24,773 nucleotides of DNA. It comes from Chloroflexota bacterium. Its GTDB lineage: Bacteria > Chloroflexota > Dormibacteria > CF-121. The position numbers and the translations under genes were made by a program. The notes under the pieces are model-generated. The model made no database searches, was not told the DNA's origin, and saw nothing but the letters and a program-made list of their open reading frames with translations. Where the stretch lies: contig VBEQ01000205.1 of NCBI GenBank assembly GCA_005881235.1, positions 1-24,773 on the forward strand, written 5' to 3'. Positions 14,926 to 21,173 of the stretch are shown here, piece by piece. The first letter of the stretch is position 1. The number at the start of each line of letters is the position of its first letter.

Positions 14926-16245
14926 CTACGCCGTCTTTAGGAACTCGTCGGAAAGCTTCTGCAGGTTACTGGCCGTCTTGGTGACGTCCTTGTTTTGGAG
15001 GAACTGCCCCATCTCATCGTTGACGCCGCTCGCAAAGTTCGGTGGCGTCGCCGACCCATGTGCGGAGCTCGGCACCAGCGTGTCGGTCTTGAACTCGGCC
15101 ATGAACTGCTGGGCGATGGCATCGAAGAGGCTCGCCGGCACGTCGGTCCGCGCCGGGATCGAGCCCTTCTTCGGGTTGAAGGCGGCCTGCCCTTCCTGGG
15201 AGCCGCACACTTTGAGCCAGCCGACCGCATTGTCGCGGTCCTTCGCCCCCTTGGGCAGCCCGAAGGTGTCGCAGACGATCATGTACTTTCCCGTCGTGCC
15301 CGGTGAGGGCACCGCTCCGAAGTCCGTGTTCGGCACCCAGTTCTTCGAGGTGAAGTCGCCCTTGGCCCAGTCGCCCATGATATGGAACACCGCCGTGCCG
15401 GCAATCAAGCGGTTGTCGGCTTCGTCCCAATCGATCGCGGAGCTGTCGCTGTTGGCATAGGGTAGCCACTGCTTGATCCAGGTCAGGGCCTGGGTCACCT
15501 TGGAGTCGGTGAAGGATGCCTTTCCAGACATGACGTTCTTGTAGAAATCGGCGCCGCCCGACGCGAGGATGTTGTTCTCGAGCAGCATCTGGACCTGCCA
15601 GTTTCCACCCTTGGAAGCCAGCGCCAGCGGCGTTGTGATCCCCTTCGCCTTCAGCTGGCTGAGGGCGGAGGTCATGTCCTCAGCCGATTGCGGCGGATTG
15701 ACGCTCTTGCTGTCGAGAAGCTTCTTGTTGTACCAGAGCGCGTTGCCCCGGTGGACGTTGACGGGAACCGACCAGACGTCGCCGTTGGAGCTGACGATGT
15801 CCTTGAGGTCCTTGGGGATCTTGCTGTCCCATCCCTCCGAGTTCCAAATGCTGGTGATCGGTTCCATCTTGGAGGCCTTGACCCAGCTGCTGATCAGCTC
15901 CTGCCCGGCGTGGACCTGGAAGCTGTCGGGAGGATTGCCTCCCTGCATGCGGGTAGCCAGCACGGCCTTGGCCGTCGATCCCGCGCCGCCCGCCACGACC
16001 GAGTTGGTGATCGTGACGCTCGGGTATTTCTTGGTGTAGATCTTGAACATCTCGGCGAGCCCGTCCTTCTCGCCCGGACCGGTCCACCAGCTGAAGATTT
16101 CCAGCTTTCCCGACCCGCTGGTACCCGAGGTGGACGTTCCGCAGGCTGCCAGGAAGTCCGCGAAGCTGAGACCCAGGAAAGCGGCCCCGGCGGTCTTGCC
16201 AGCGCGGCTGACGAATTTTCGGCGACTCCAACGCTCGTTCCCCAT
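14926..16245 (-). CDS. Glucose/mannose-type ABC transporter substrate-binding protein, Tat lipoprotein
   Basis: A 439-residue binding protein (solute-binding family 1). The signal sequence combines a twin-arginine motif SRRKFVSRAG with lipobox FLAAC (Cys35), so it is exported folded and then lipid-anchored. The mature sequence closely resembles the glucose-binding protein of Thermus thermophilus and the Pseudomonas GtsA type: EIFSWWTGPGEKDG, GGNPPDSFQVHAGQELI, WSVPVNVHRGNALWY, HIMGDWAKGDF, FGLPKGAKDRDNAVGWL and FNPKKGSIPAR. This recognition is from memory of those proteins. The ATG at 16245 follows GGAGGAGG. It heads the operon with the two CUT1 permeases. Glucose or mannose is the most likely cargo. 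Confidence 0.93.
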   Translation of the reverse strand: MGNERWSRRKFVSRAGKTAGAAFLGLSFADFLAACGTSTSGTSGSGKLEIFSWWTGPGEKDGLAEMFKIYTKKYPSVTITNSVVAGGAGSTAKAVLATRMQGGNPPDSFQVHAGQELISSWVKASKMEPITSIWNSEGWDSKIPKDLKDIVSSNGDVWSVPVNVHRGNALWYNKKLLDSKSVNPPQSAEDMTSALSQLKAKGITTPLALASKGGNWQVQMLLENNILASGGADFYKNVMSGKASFTDSKVTQALTWIKQWLPYANSDSSAIDWDEADNRLIAGTAVFHIMGDWAKGDFTSKNWVPNTDFGAVPSPGTTGKYMIVCDTFGLPKGAKDRDNAVGWLKVCGSQEGQAAFNPKKGSIPARTDVPASLFDAIAQQFMAEFKTDTLVPSSAHGSATPPNFASGVNDEMGQFLQNKDVTKTASNLQKLSDEFLKTA

Positions 16246-16262
16246 GTGTCCTCCTCCCTCAA

Positions 16263-16277
16263 ATAGGCACCACCTAT
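16263..16277. promoter_or_regulatory. Possible operator upstream of the glucose-type importer
   Basis: ATAGG and CCTAT form a perfect inverted repeat around CACCA, 18 bases before the binding-protein ATG and next to its ribosome site. It could be a repressor site or a short hairpin affecting translation. Short, so it may be chance. Confidence 0.25.
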
Positions 16278-16345
16278 CCCCCGCAAAGGCGGCAGCGAGA
16301 GTGTACGTCTAAGACACGCCTGATTACAAGGAAGTCGTCGGGGGA

Positions 16346-16367
16346 GGGCCCGCTCCTCGGCGGGCCC
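16346..16367. terminator. Possible terminator hairpin after the GlsB-like gene
   Basis: GGGCCCG (16346-16352) and CGGGCCC (16361-16367) form a 7-base all-GC stem with an 8-base loop, 18 bases past the stop of the small membrane gene on the minus strand. No T-run follows, so it would act as a weak or factor-assisted terminator, separating that gene from the sugar operon. Confidence 0.4.
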
Positions 16368-16384
16368 CTCGAGCGACGGGGCTA

Positions 16385-16669
16385 CTAGCGGCGGCCCCAG
16401 CGCCGAGCGAAGCTTCCGCCCGCCACGAGGCTGAACAGCAGGACCACGATGGCCGCGCCGAGAATCGCCGAGAGAATCGGGATGCCCGCCAACGCCAACT
16501 CCGGCGCGATCATGAGATGTAAGACATCGACCATCAGCCAGGCACCGACCAGCCCGGCGACGATCGCACCCAGCAATCCACCGGGCATGCCGCGGCTCAC
16601 CAGTCGCTCGCCGATCAATCCGGCGACGGCGCCGACCAGGAGCAAGACGATCAGGTGCGTAAGCGTCAT
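16385..16669 (-). CDS. GlsB/YeaQ/YmgE-family stress-response membrane protein
   Basis: A 94-residue membrane protein starting MTLTHLIVLLLVGAVAGLIG, with three hydrophobic segments. It has the glycine-rich pattern of the family once called transglycosylase-associated: GLIGERLVSRGMPGGLLGAIVAGLVGAWL. In enterobacteria, members are induced in stationary phase or stress; the molecular role is unknown. The start at 16669 is supported by GGAGG seven bases upstream and by the promoter beyond it; a longer frame to 16705 would begin between the -10 box and the ribosome site. The C-terminus FARRWGRR is basic and cytoplasmic. It is transcribed away from ftsH. Confidence 0.87.
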   Translation of the reverse strand: MTLTHLIVLLLVGAVAGLIGERLVSRGMPGGLLGAIVAGLVGAWLMVDVLHLMIAPELALAGIPILSAILGAAIVVLLFSLVAGGSFARRWGRR

Positions 16670-16708
16670 ATCAAGCCTCCAATTATTGAGTAGTCTCGCT
16701 ATCACAAG

Positions 16709-16737
16709 ATCATACCGTCATCCGTAGGATTTGCCAA
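16709..16737 (-). promoter_or_regulatory. Promoter of the GlsB-like gene
   Basis: Minus-strand TTGGCA (16732-16737) and TATGAT (16709-16714) are 17 bases apart, a good sigma-70-type match. Transcription would start near 16702, giving a leader of about 33 bases that includes the GGAGG ribosome site. It lies in the gap shared with the divergent ftsH gene. Confidence 0.55.
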
Positions 16738-16767
16738 GCGTGTAGAGTCGACCGCGAGGGGAACGAG

Positions 16768-18762
16768 TTGGCTTCGAGCCCGACCAAACGACCACTGCTG
16801 CCCGGGCGCGGAAGCGCGCCGGCATCGCCCGGAGCTCCAAAGCCTTTTTGGCGCAACCGGGGCTTCTGGATTTACCTCGTCGTCCTCTTAGTCCTGAACT
16901 ACCTGATCTCCGTCGTTTTCATGAGCGGACCGGCGCGGATCACGGTGCCCTACACCACCTTTATCCAGCAGGTGAATGCCGACAACGTCAAGGACGTCAC
17001 CGCGCAGGCCAACTCGATCCAGGGTGACTTCAAGAAATCCGTGGCCTCCGGGTCCGCCAGCGGCACGCTCTTTCAGACCGAGCGACCGGCCTTCGCGACG
17101 GACAACCTCGAAGCGCTGCTCGAGCAGCACAATGTCCCGATCAGCGCAACGCCTCCCGGCTCGGGAGGATCGCCACTCCTGACGTTGCTACTCAGCTTCG
17201 GCCCGGCGCTGCTGCTCATCGGTGGCTTTCTCTATCTGAGCCGGCGCATGGCCGGCGCAGGGCCGGGTGGCTTTCTCGGAGCCTTCGGTCAGAGTAAGGC
17301 CACCCTCTACACGCCGGACTCGGGGACGCGCATTACCTTTGCCGACGTCGCCGGCATCGAGGAGGCCAAGCAGGACCTGGCCGAGGTCGTCGACTTCCTC
17401 AAGATGCCCGAGAAATATCAACGCCTCGGGGCGCAGATCCCGCATGGCATCCTGCTGGTGGGTGCGCCAGGCACGGGCAAGACCCTGCTGGCGCGCGCGG
17501 TCGCGGGCGAATCCAACCGGCCGTTCTTCAGCCTCTCCGCCTCGGAATTCGTCGAGGCCATCGTCGGCGTAGGCGCGGCCCGCGTCCGCGATCTCTTCGC
17601 CAAAGCCAAGGCCGCCGCTCCGAGCATCATCTTCATCGACGAGCTGGACGCGATCGGCCGGGCACGCGCCTCATCGGCCACGTTTGGCGCGAACGACGAA
17701 CGCGAGCAGACCCTGAACCAGATCCTGACCGAGATGGACGGATTCACCCCGAATCAGAACGTCGTCGTGCTGGCCGCCACCAATCGCCCCGAGGTGCTCG
17801 ATCCTGCACTCCTCCGTCCCGGTCGGTTCGACCGGCGAGTGACCGTCTCCGCACCGGACAAAACAGGACGCGAGGCTATCCTCAAGATCCACACGCGCAA
17901 CGTCTCGCTCGCTCCCGACGTGGACCTGGGCGATATCGCCGGCGCAACCGCCGGCTTCGTCGGCGCCGACCTGCGCAACATCGTCAACGAAGCGGCGCTG
18001 GTCGCGGCGCGCAAGGGCAGGACGGCGGTGACGCGAGAGGATTTCGACGAGGCGATCGAGCGATCGGTGCTTGGTCTTCGCCGGCCGATCGTGCTGGGCG
18101 CCGACGAAAAGCGGCTGATCGCCTACCACGAGTCGGGCCATGCGTTGATGGGCCTGCTGGTCCCGGGGGCGGACCCCGTGAAGAAGCTCACAATCGTGCC
18201 ACGCGGGTTGTCGCTCGGATCCACTTACAGCCAGCCGATTGACGACCGGTACAACTATCCGGAGAGCTACCTGCGCGGCCGGATCACGCTCGCGCTCGGC
18301 GGCCGGGCAGCTGAGGAGGTCGCCTACGGTGCGGTGACGACCGGCGCGGAAAGCGATCTGCAGCAGGTCAATCAAATCGGGCGCTCCATGGTGGCGCGCT
18401 TCGGGATGTCACCGAAGCTGGGGCCGCTCAACCTGACGGAACCCGGCGACGGCGCGGTGGCCGCACAGCACTTCAGTGAGGAAACGGCGAAGCTGCTCGA
18501 CGAGGAAGTCCGCCGGATCGTGGACGAGTGCCACCGGGAAGCGGTGCGGCTGCTGACGGAGAACCGCGATCGCCTCGACCGCCTGGCCGAGGCGGTGCTG
18601 AAGAAGGACACGCTCGATCAGGACGAGATCTATGCCGCCGCAGGAATCAGCAAGCCGCCGACCGCGCGTCCCGCGATCGCGCCGGCACTCCCCGCCAACG
18701 GCGCCTCGCACGACGGCGACCTGGCCAAGGACGAGGTCGGCTCCGAGATCCACCGCTCGTAG
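16768..18762 (+). CDS. ftsH: ATP-dependent zinc metalloprotease FtsH
   Basis: A 664-residue membrane-anchored AAA+ protease that degrades misfolded membrane and regulatory proteins as a hexamer. An N-terminal proline-rich cytoplasmic tail leads to TM1 (about 33-52), an extracytoplasmic domain, and TM2 (about 137-157). The AAA domain has Walker A GAPGTGKT (232-239), Walker B SIIFIDELDAIG, and the second region of homology with RPGRFDRRV. The M41 protease domain has the zinc site HESGH (454-458) and the third ligand in GAESDLQQV. All key residues are present. Start is TTG at 16768 with GAGGGG upstream. Length and architecture are normal; the last 40 residues are a variable tail. Confidence 0.97.
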   Translation: MASSPTKRPLLPGRGSAPASPGAPKPFWRNRGFWIYLVVLLVLNYLISVVFMSGPARITVPYTTFIQQVNADNVKDVTAQANSIQGDFKKSVASGSASGTLFQTERPAFATDNLEALLEQHNVPISATPPGSGGSPLLTLLLSFGPALLLIGGFLYLSRRMAGAGPGGFLGAFGQSKATLYTPDSGTRITFADVAGIEEAKQDLAEVVDFLKMPEKYQRLGAQIPHGILLVGAPGTGKTLLARAVAGESNRPFFSLSASEFVEAIVGVGAARVRDLFAKAKAAAPSIIFIDELDAIGRARASSATFGANDEREQTLNQILTEMDGFTPNQNVVVLAATNRPEVLDPALLRPGRFDRRVTVSAPDKTGREAILKIHTRNVSLAPDVDLGDIAGATAGFVGADLRNIVNEAALVAARKGRTAVTREDFDEAIERSVLGLRRPIVLGADEKRLIAYHESGHALMGLLVPGADPVKKLTIVPRGLSLGSTYSQPIDDRYNYPESYLRGRITLALGGRAAEEVAYGAVTTGAESDLQQVNQIGRSMVARFGMSPKLGPLNLTEPGDGAVAAQHFSEETAKLLDEEVRRIVDECHREAVRLLTENRDRLDRLAEAVLKKDTLDQDEIYAAAGISKPPTARPAIAPALPANGASHDGDLAKDEVGSEIHRS

Positions 18763-18806
18763 AAAGGCCGCCGGCAGGGAACTCGGCGACACGGCGTCAC
18801 ATTCGT

Positions 18807-19748
18807 GTGGCTGGCACCCGGCTTTCGGCATCCACGCTCGCCGGTGCGCGCGACATCCTTATCGGCTTCACAGTGACGACGGTGGTGGTTGTTCTCGTTC
18901 TCGCTCTGCGGCCGCACAGCGGGGTCACCGGGACGATCTCCGAACCCGTGTGCAAGGCCCTTCTGGCACGACAGGAATGTTCGATCGTCCCGGCTTCGGC
19001 CACAATCTCTTTGATCCAGTCGTTCTCCACGGGAGAGATCCAGTCGTACTCCACGGGACCACAGCCCTCGAACCCGACCTGGCAAACGAAGTCAGATGCG
19101 CGAGGCCATTTTCTCTTTGACGACGTGCCGCCGGGCGGATACTGGATCTCGGCTCAGACAAGCGGCGGGTATGGGGCGGGAAGCTCAGTTCCCGTGTTCG
19201 ACGGACAGGTCACCCAGGTTCAACTCTTTCTCGTTAGAAACATCAGTGGTGGTATCTGCCTCGCCGCCAGTGACCGAATCGCAACACCCACTGGATCCGT
19301 CTCCGTCACGCAGGTCCGACCCGGAATGATGGTGTGGACCCGTAACGCTTCCGGTCGGCGGGTCGCCGCACCGGTCCTTGCCGTGGCTCGCCGGCCGGCT
19401 TTGGCTCGCCAGCGAATACTTCGCCTCACCCTCTCCGACGGCCGAGTGGTGGAAGTATCGCCTGGCCATCCAACCGTCACCGGTCAACGGGTCGGGGACC
19501 TTGTGGCCGGAGACCTTCTGGACGGAAGTGCGGTGAGTGAGATCGAAGAACTCCCGTACGCTGGCACGACCTGGGACCTGCTTCCGGCTGGCACGACCGG
19601 TACCTATTGGGCAAACGACGTCTTACTTGGAAGCACGTTGTCAAACGATCAGGCCGTGGAGCCGAGTAGCGTCCGGCGCACTGATTCCGTCTCATCCGAT
19701 GGCGTGACACCGAGCTCCTCGGCTAGTAAGCGCCGGCAATCGTTGTAG
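18807..19748 (+). CDS. Membrane-anchored protein with carboxypeptidase-regulatory-like and Hint domains
   Basis: About 313 residues from a GTG at 18807; the start is uncertain because no good ribosome site is seen and the frame is open back into ftsH. A single membrane helix (about 17-34, IGFTVTTVVVVLVLAL) is followed by a beta-sandwich resembling the carboxypeptidase regulatory-like fold (about 39-146, with SDARGHFLFDDVPPGGYWI). A Hint (hedgehog/intein) domain starts at Cys151 in GICLAASDRIATPTGSVSV, with block-B-like VSPGHP (His221) and the end TGTYWANDVLLGSTL. The usual intein C-terminal His-Asn is absent. Such Hint domains ending in GSTL seem to recur in related bacteria. The last 35 residues lie antisense to the regulator gene and look unevolved. 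Function unknown. Confidence 0.72.
   Translation: MAGTRLSASTLAGARDILIGFTVTTVVVVLVLALRPHSGVTGTISEPVCKALLARQECSIVPASATISLIQSFSTGEIQSYSTGPQPSNPTWQTKSDARGHFLFDDVPPGGYWISAQTSGGYGAGSSVPVFDGQVTQVQLFLVRNISGGICLAASDRIATPTGSVSVTQVRPGMMVWTRNASGRRVAAPVLAVARRPALARQRILRLTLSDGRVVEVSPGHPTVTGQRVGDLVAGDLLDGSAVSEIEELPYAGTTWDLLPAGTTGTYWANDVLLGSTLSNDQAVEPSSVRRTDSVSSDGVTPSSSASKRRQSL
19013..19060 (+). repeat. Tandem 24-base in-frame duplication
   Basis: Two adjacent 24-base units begin GATCCAGTCG at 19013 and at 19037, differing at three positions. They encode IQSFSTGE and IQSYSTGP within the beta-sandwich of the Hint protein. This looks like a recent in-frame slippage or duplication. Confidence 0.85.
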
Positions 19749-20425
19749 ACCCGTACCGCCTCGGCGCGATCGCCTTTCTTGACCAGGACCTGCATCAGCC
19801 GTCGGTAGCCGGATTCCCGAAACGGTTCCAGCTGGACGGCGGCGCGCGCCTGGTCCTGGGCGAGGGCGAGCTCGCCGTTCCACATCAGGGCCTCCACGCG
19901 GCAGTCAAGGGCTCTGACGAGAAGCTCGCGCAGGCGCTCGCGCCGGCCCGCCACCCAGGGGGCATCCTCCCCCGTAAGGAACGGACGGCGTGCGATCGTG
20001 GTCGCGATCAACGACGGCCCATACGCGGCGTCGGGCTGATCGGCTACCACGGCACCCTCGGCCTGGTGGAGGGCGTCAGCGGCGGCCTCGATATCGATCC
20101 AGGTGTCCGCCGGTGGCCGGAACTGGTAGCAGCGAAACGCATTGGCGATGATGCGGTCGCGATCGAGGCCGAGCGTGCCGAGTTTCTGGCGGATTTTGCT
20201 GATCACCGCGCTCAGCGCGACCGGCCAGGACGCTGGTAGCGAATCGGGCCAGAGCAGCTCGGCGAGCTCGGCCTGGGTCACCGCCCGCTCGCGCTCCGCG
20301 ACCAGGTAGACCAGCGCCAGGCGCCCCTGCCGGCCGGGAAGATCCCCGTCGCGCAGCAGGTGGTCTCCGCGCTCGACGGCCACCTCACCGGTCAGATAGA
20401 TGCGAAGCAAAGACCCTCCAAACAT
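19649..20425 (-). CDS. BTAD/SARP-type transcriptional regulator
   Basis: A 258-residue regulator starting MFGGSLLRIYLTGEVAVERG. The N-terminal winged helix (about residues 5-105: LPGRQGRLALVYLVAERERA, ELAELLWPDSLPASWPVALSAVISKIR) resembles the OmpR-like DNA-binding domain of AfsR/SARP proteins. The C-terminal bacterial transcriptional activator (BTAD) domain of TPR-like helices (about 110-250) ends RAEAVRVYNDCRRLLAEELGVTPSDET. It lacks the ATPase and sensor parts of large AfsR proteins. The ATG at 20425 begins the conserved part; an alternative GTG at 20476 would add 17 unlikely residues. It overlaps the convergent Hint gene by 100 bases. Targets are unknown; it is divergent from the DUF1059 and YCII genes. 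Confidence 0.87.
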   Translation of the reverse strand: MFGGSLLRIYLTGEVAVERGDHLLRDGDLPGRQGRLALVYLVAERERAVTQAELAELLWPDSLPASWPVALSAVISKIRQKLGTLGLDRDRIIANAFRCYQFRPPADTWIDIEAAADALHQAEGAVVADQPDAAYGPSLIATTIARRPFLTGEDAPWVAGRRERLRELLVRALDCRVEALMWNGELALAQDQARAAVQLEPFRESGYRRLMQVLVKKGDRAEAVRVYNDCRRLLAEELGVTPSDETESVRRTLLGSTA

Positions 20426-20492
20426 TCGCCAAAGGCGTCCAGCGATGATCTTAAGGACCCGGAGCTCAGCCGCCACCCCGGCTCTCAGCCGC

Positions 20493-20529
20493 CCCCAGCG
20501 TGGAAAGGGCGGCGGTGGAAAGGGCGGCG
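20493..20529 (+). repeat. Tandem 15-base repeat and shared motif upstream of the DUF1059 gene
   Basis: GTGGAAAGGGCGGCG occurs twice in perfect tandem (20500-20514 and 20515-20529). Its first copy is part of CCCCAGCGTGGAAAGG (20493-20508). A 15-of-16 match, CCCCGGCGTGGAAAGG, recurs at 20732-20747 before the next gene. Possibly a regulator site. Confidence 0.6.
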
Positions 20530-20559
20530 GTTAGGTCGAATCTCTCGAGGAGGTGCGGA

Positions 20560-20712
20560 ATGCAAAAACGCGTCGAATGCGAATGCGGCTGGTCGCTCCA
20601 GACGGACGACGAGGCGAAGCTGGTGACCGGGGTCCAGCAGCACGCCAAGCAGGTCCACAACATGGAGGGCGTGACCAAGGACCAGGTGCTCGCCCAGGCC
20701 AGACCCGCGTAA
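20560..20712 (+). CDS. Small DUF1059-type protein
   Basis: A 50-residue protein starting MQKRVECECGWSLQTDDEAK. It matches the DUF1059 pattern: a CxCGW motif near the N-terminus, an acidic DDEAKLV segment, and HAKQVHNM, so Cys8, Cys10 and the two His may bind a metal. No function is established that I know of. The start at 20560 is chosen because GAGGAGG lies at normal spacing; an in-frame start at 20500 falls in the tandem repeat. A hairpin follows the stop, then the YCII gene on the same strand. Confidence 0.8.
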   Translation: MQKRVECECGWSLQTDDEAKLVTGVQQHAKQVHNMEGVTKDQVLAQARPA

Positions 20713-20726
20713 TCAACCAAACATTA

Positions 20727-20752
20727 GCGCGCCCCGGCGTGGAAAGGCGCGC
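20727..20752 (+). terminator. GC hairpin between the DUF1059 and YCII genes
   Basis: GCGCGCC (20727-20733) and GGCGCGC (20746-20752) form a 7-base stem with a 12-base loop, 14 bases after the DUF1059 stop. The loop and 3' arm contain the repeated GTGGAAAGG motif. It may be a partial terminator or a regulatory structure; no U-run follows. Confidence 0.4.
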
Positions 20753-20773
20753 GTGTAGATAAAAGGAGAGAAC

Positions 20774-21124
20774 ATGAAGTTTCTGTATTTGCTGTACGCC
20801 GATGAATCGAAAATGCCCGCCGCGGACAGCCCGCAGATGGAGCAGCAACAGGCCGCCTTCGGCCGCTATTACGAGGAGTTGTCAGGGCGCGGCATGTTCA
20901 AGGGGGGCGACCCGGTGCAGCCGTCAAAGGCGGCAACCACCGTTCGCGTGCGCAACGGATCGACGAAAACCGCGTCAGGTCCCGCGACCACAGGCGCTGA
21001 GCAGATCATCGGGTTCTACGTCGTCGAGGCCAAGAACCAGGACGAGGCGATCGCCTACGCTGCCAAGGTGCCGTCGGCCGCGGTCGGGTCAATCGAAGTT
21101 CGTCCGATTATCAGTTCGTCGTAA
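20774..21124 (+). CDS. YCII-related (DGPF-domain) protein
   Basis: A 116-residue soluble protein starting MKFLYLLYADESKMPAADSP. It follows the YCII/DGPF pattern: MKFLYLLYADE strand, TTVRVRNGSTKTASGP (where DGPFAET is usual), GAEQIIGFYVVEAKNQDEAIAYAAKVP, and ending GSIEVRPI. The DGPF core reads SGPA, so the motif is degenerate. Members form ferredoxin-like dimers and are often next to ECF sigma factor genes; none is visible here. The ATG at 20774 follows AAGGAGAG at good spacing. Molecular role unknown. Confidence 0.88.
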   Translation: MKFLYLLYADESKMPAADSPQMEQQQAAFGRYYEELSGRGMFKGGDPVQPSKAATTVRVRNGSTKTASGPATTGAEQIIGFYVVEAKNQDEAIAYAAKVPSAAVGSIEVRPIISSS

Positions 21125-21136
21125 AACGGTCGCAGA

Positions 21137-21173
21137 GCGGGAGGGTCAGCCTGAAATCGACTGACCTTCCCGC
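21137..21173. terminator. Bidirectional hairpin between the YCII and xdhC-type genes
   Basis: GCGGGAGGGTCAG (21137-21149) and CTGACCTTCCCGC (21161-21173) pair over 13 bases with one G-T position, with an 11-base loop. The genes converge here with a 21-base gap, and the hairpin covers the last nine codons and stop of the minus-strand gene. A likely shared terminator, though without a clear U-run. Confidence 0.6.

Noticed and set aside
13952..15460. A 502-codon plus-strand frame opposite the CUT1 operon
   Set aside because: Spans three real minus-strand genes and has antisense composition.
18528..18806. N-terminal extension of the Hint protein into ftsH
   Set aside because: Arg/Gly/Pro-rich out-of-frame reading of the FtsH tail.
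19257..19640. A true splicing intein in the Hint protein
   Set aside because: No C-terminal His-Asn and no continuing extein, so splicing is unlikely.
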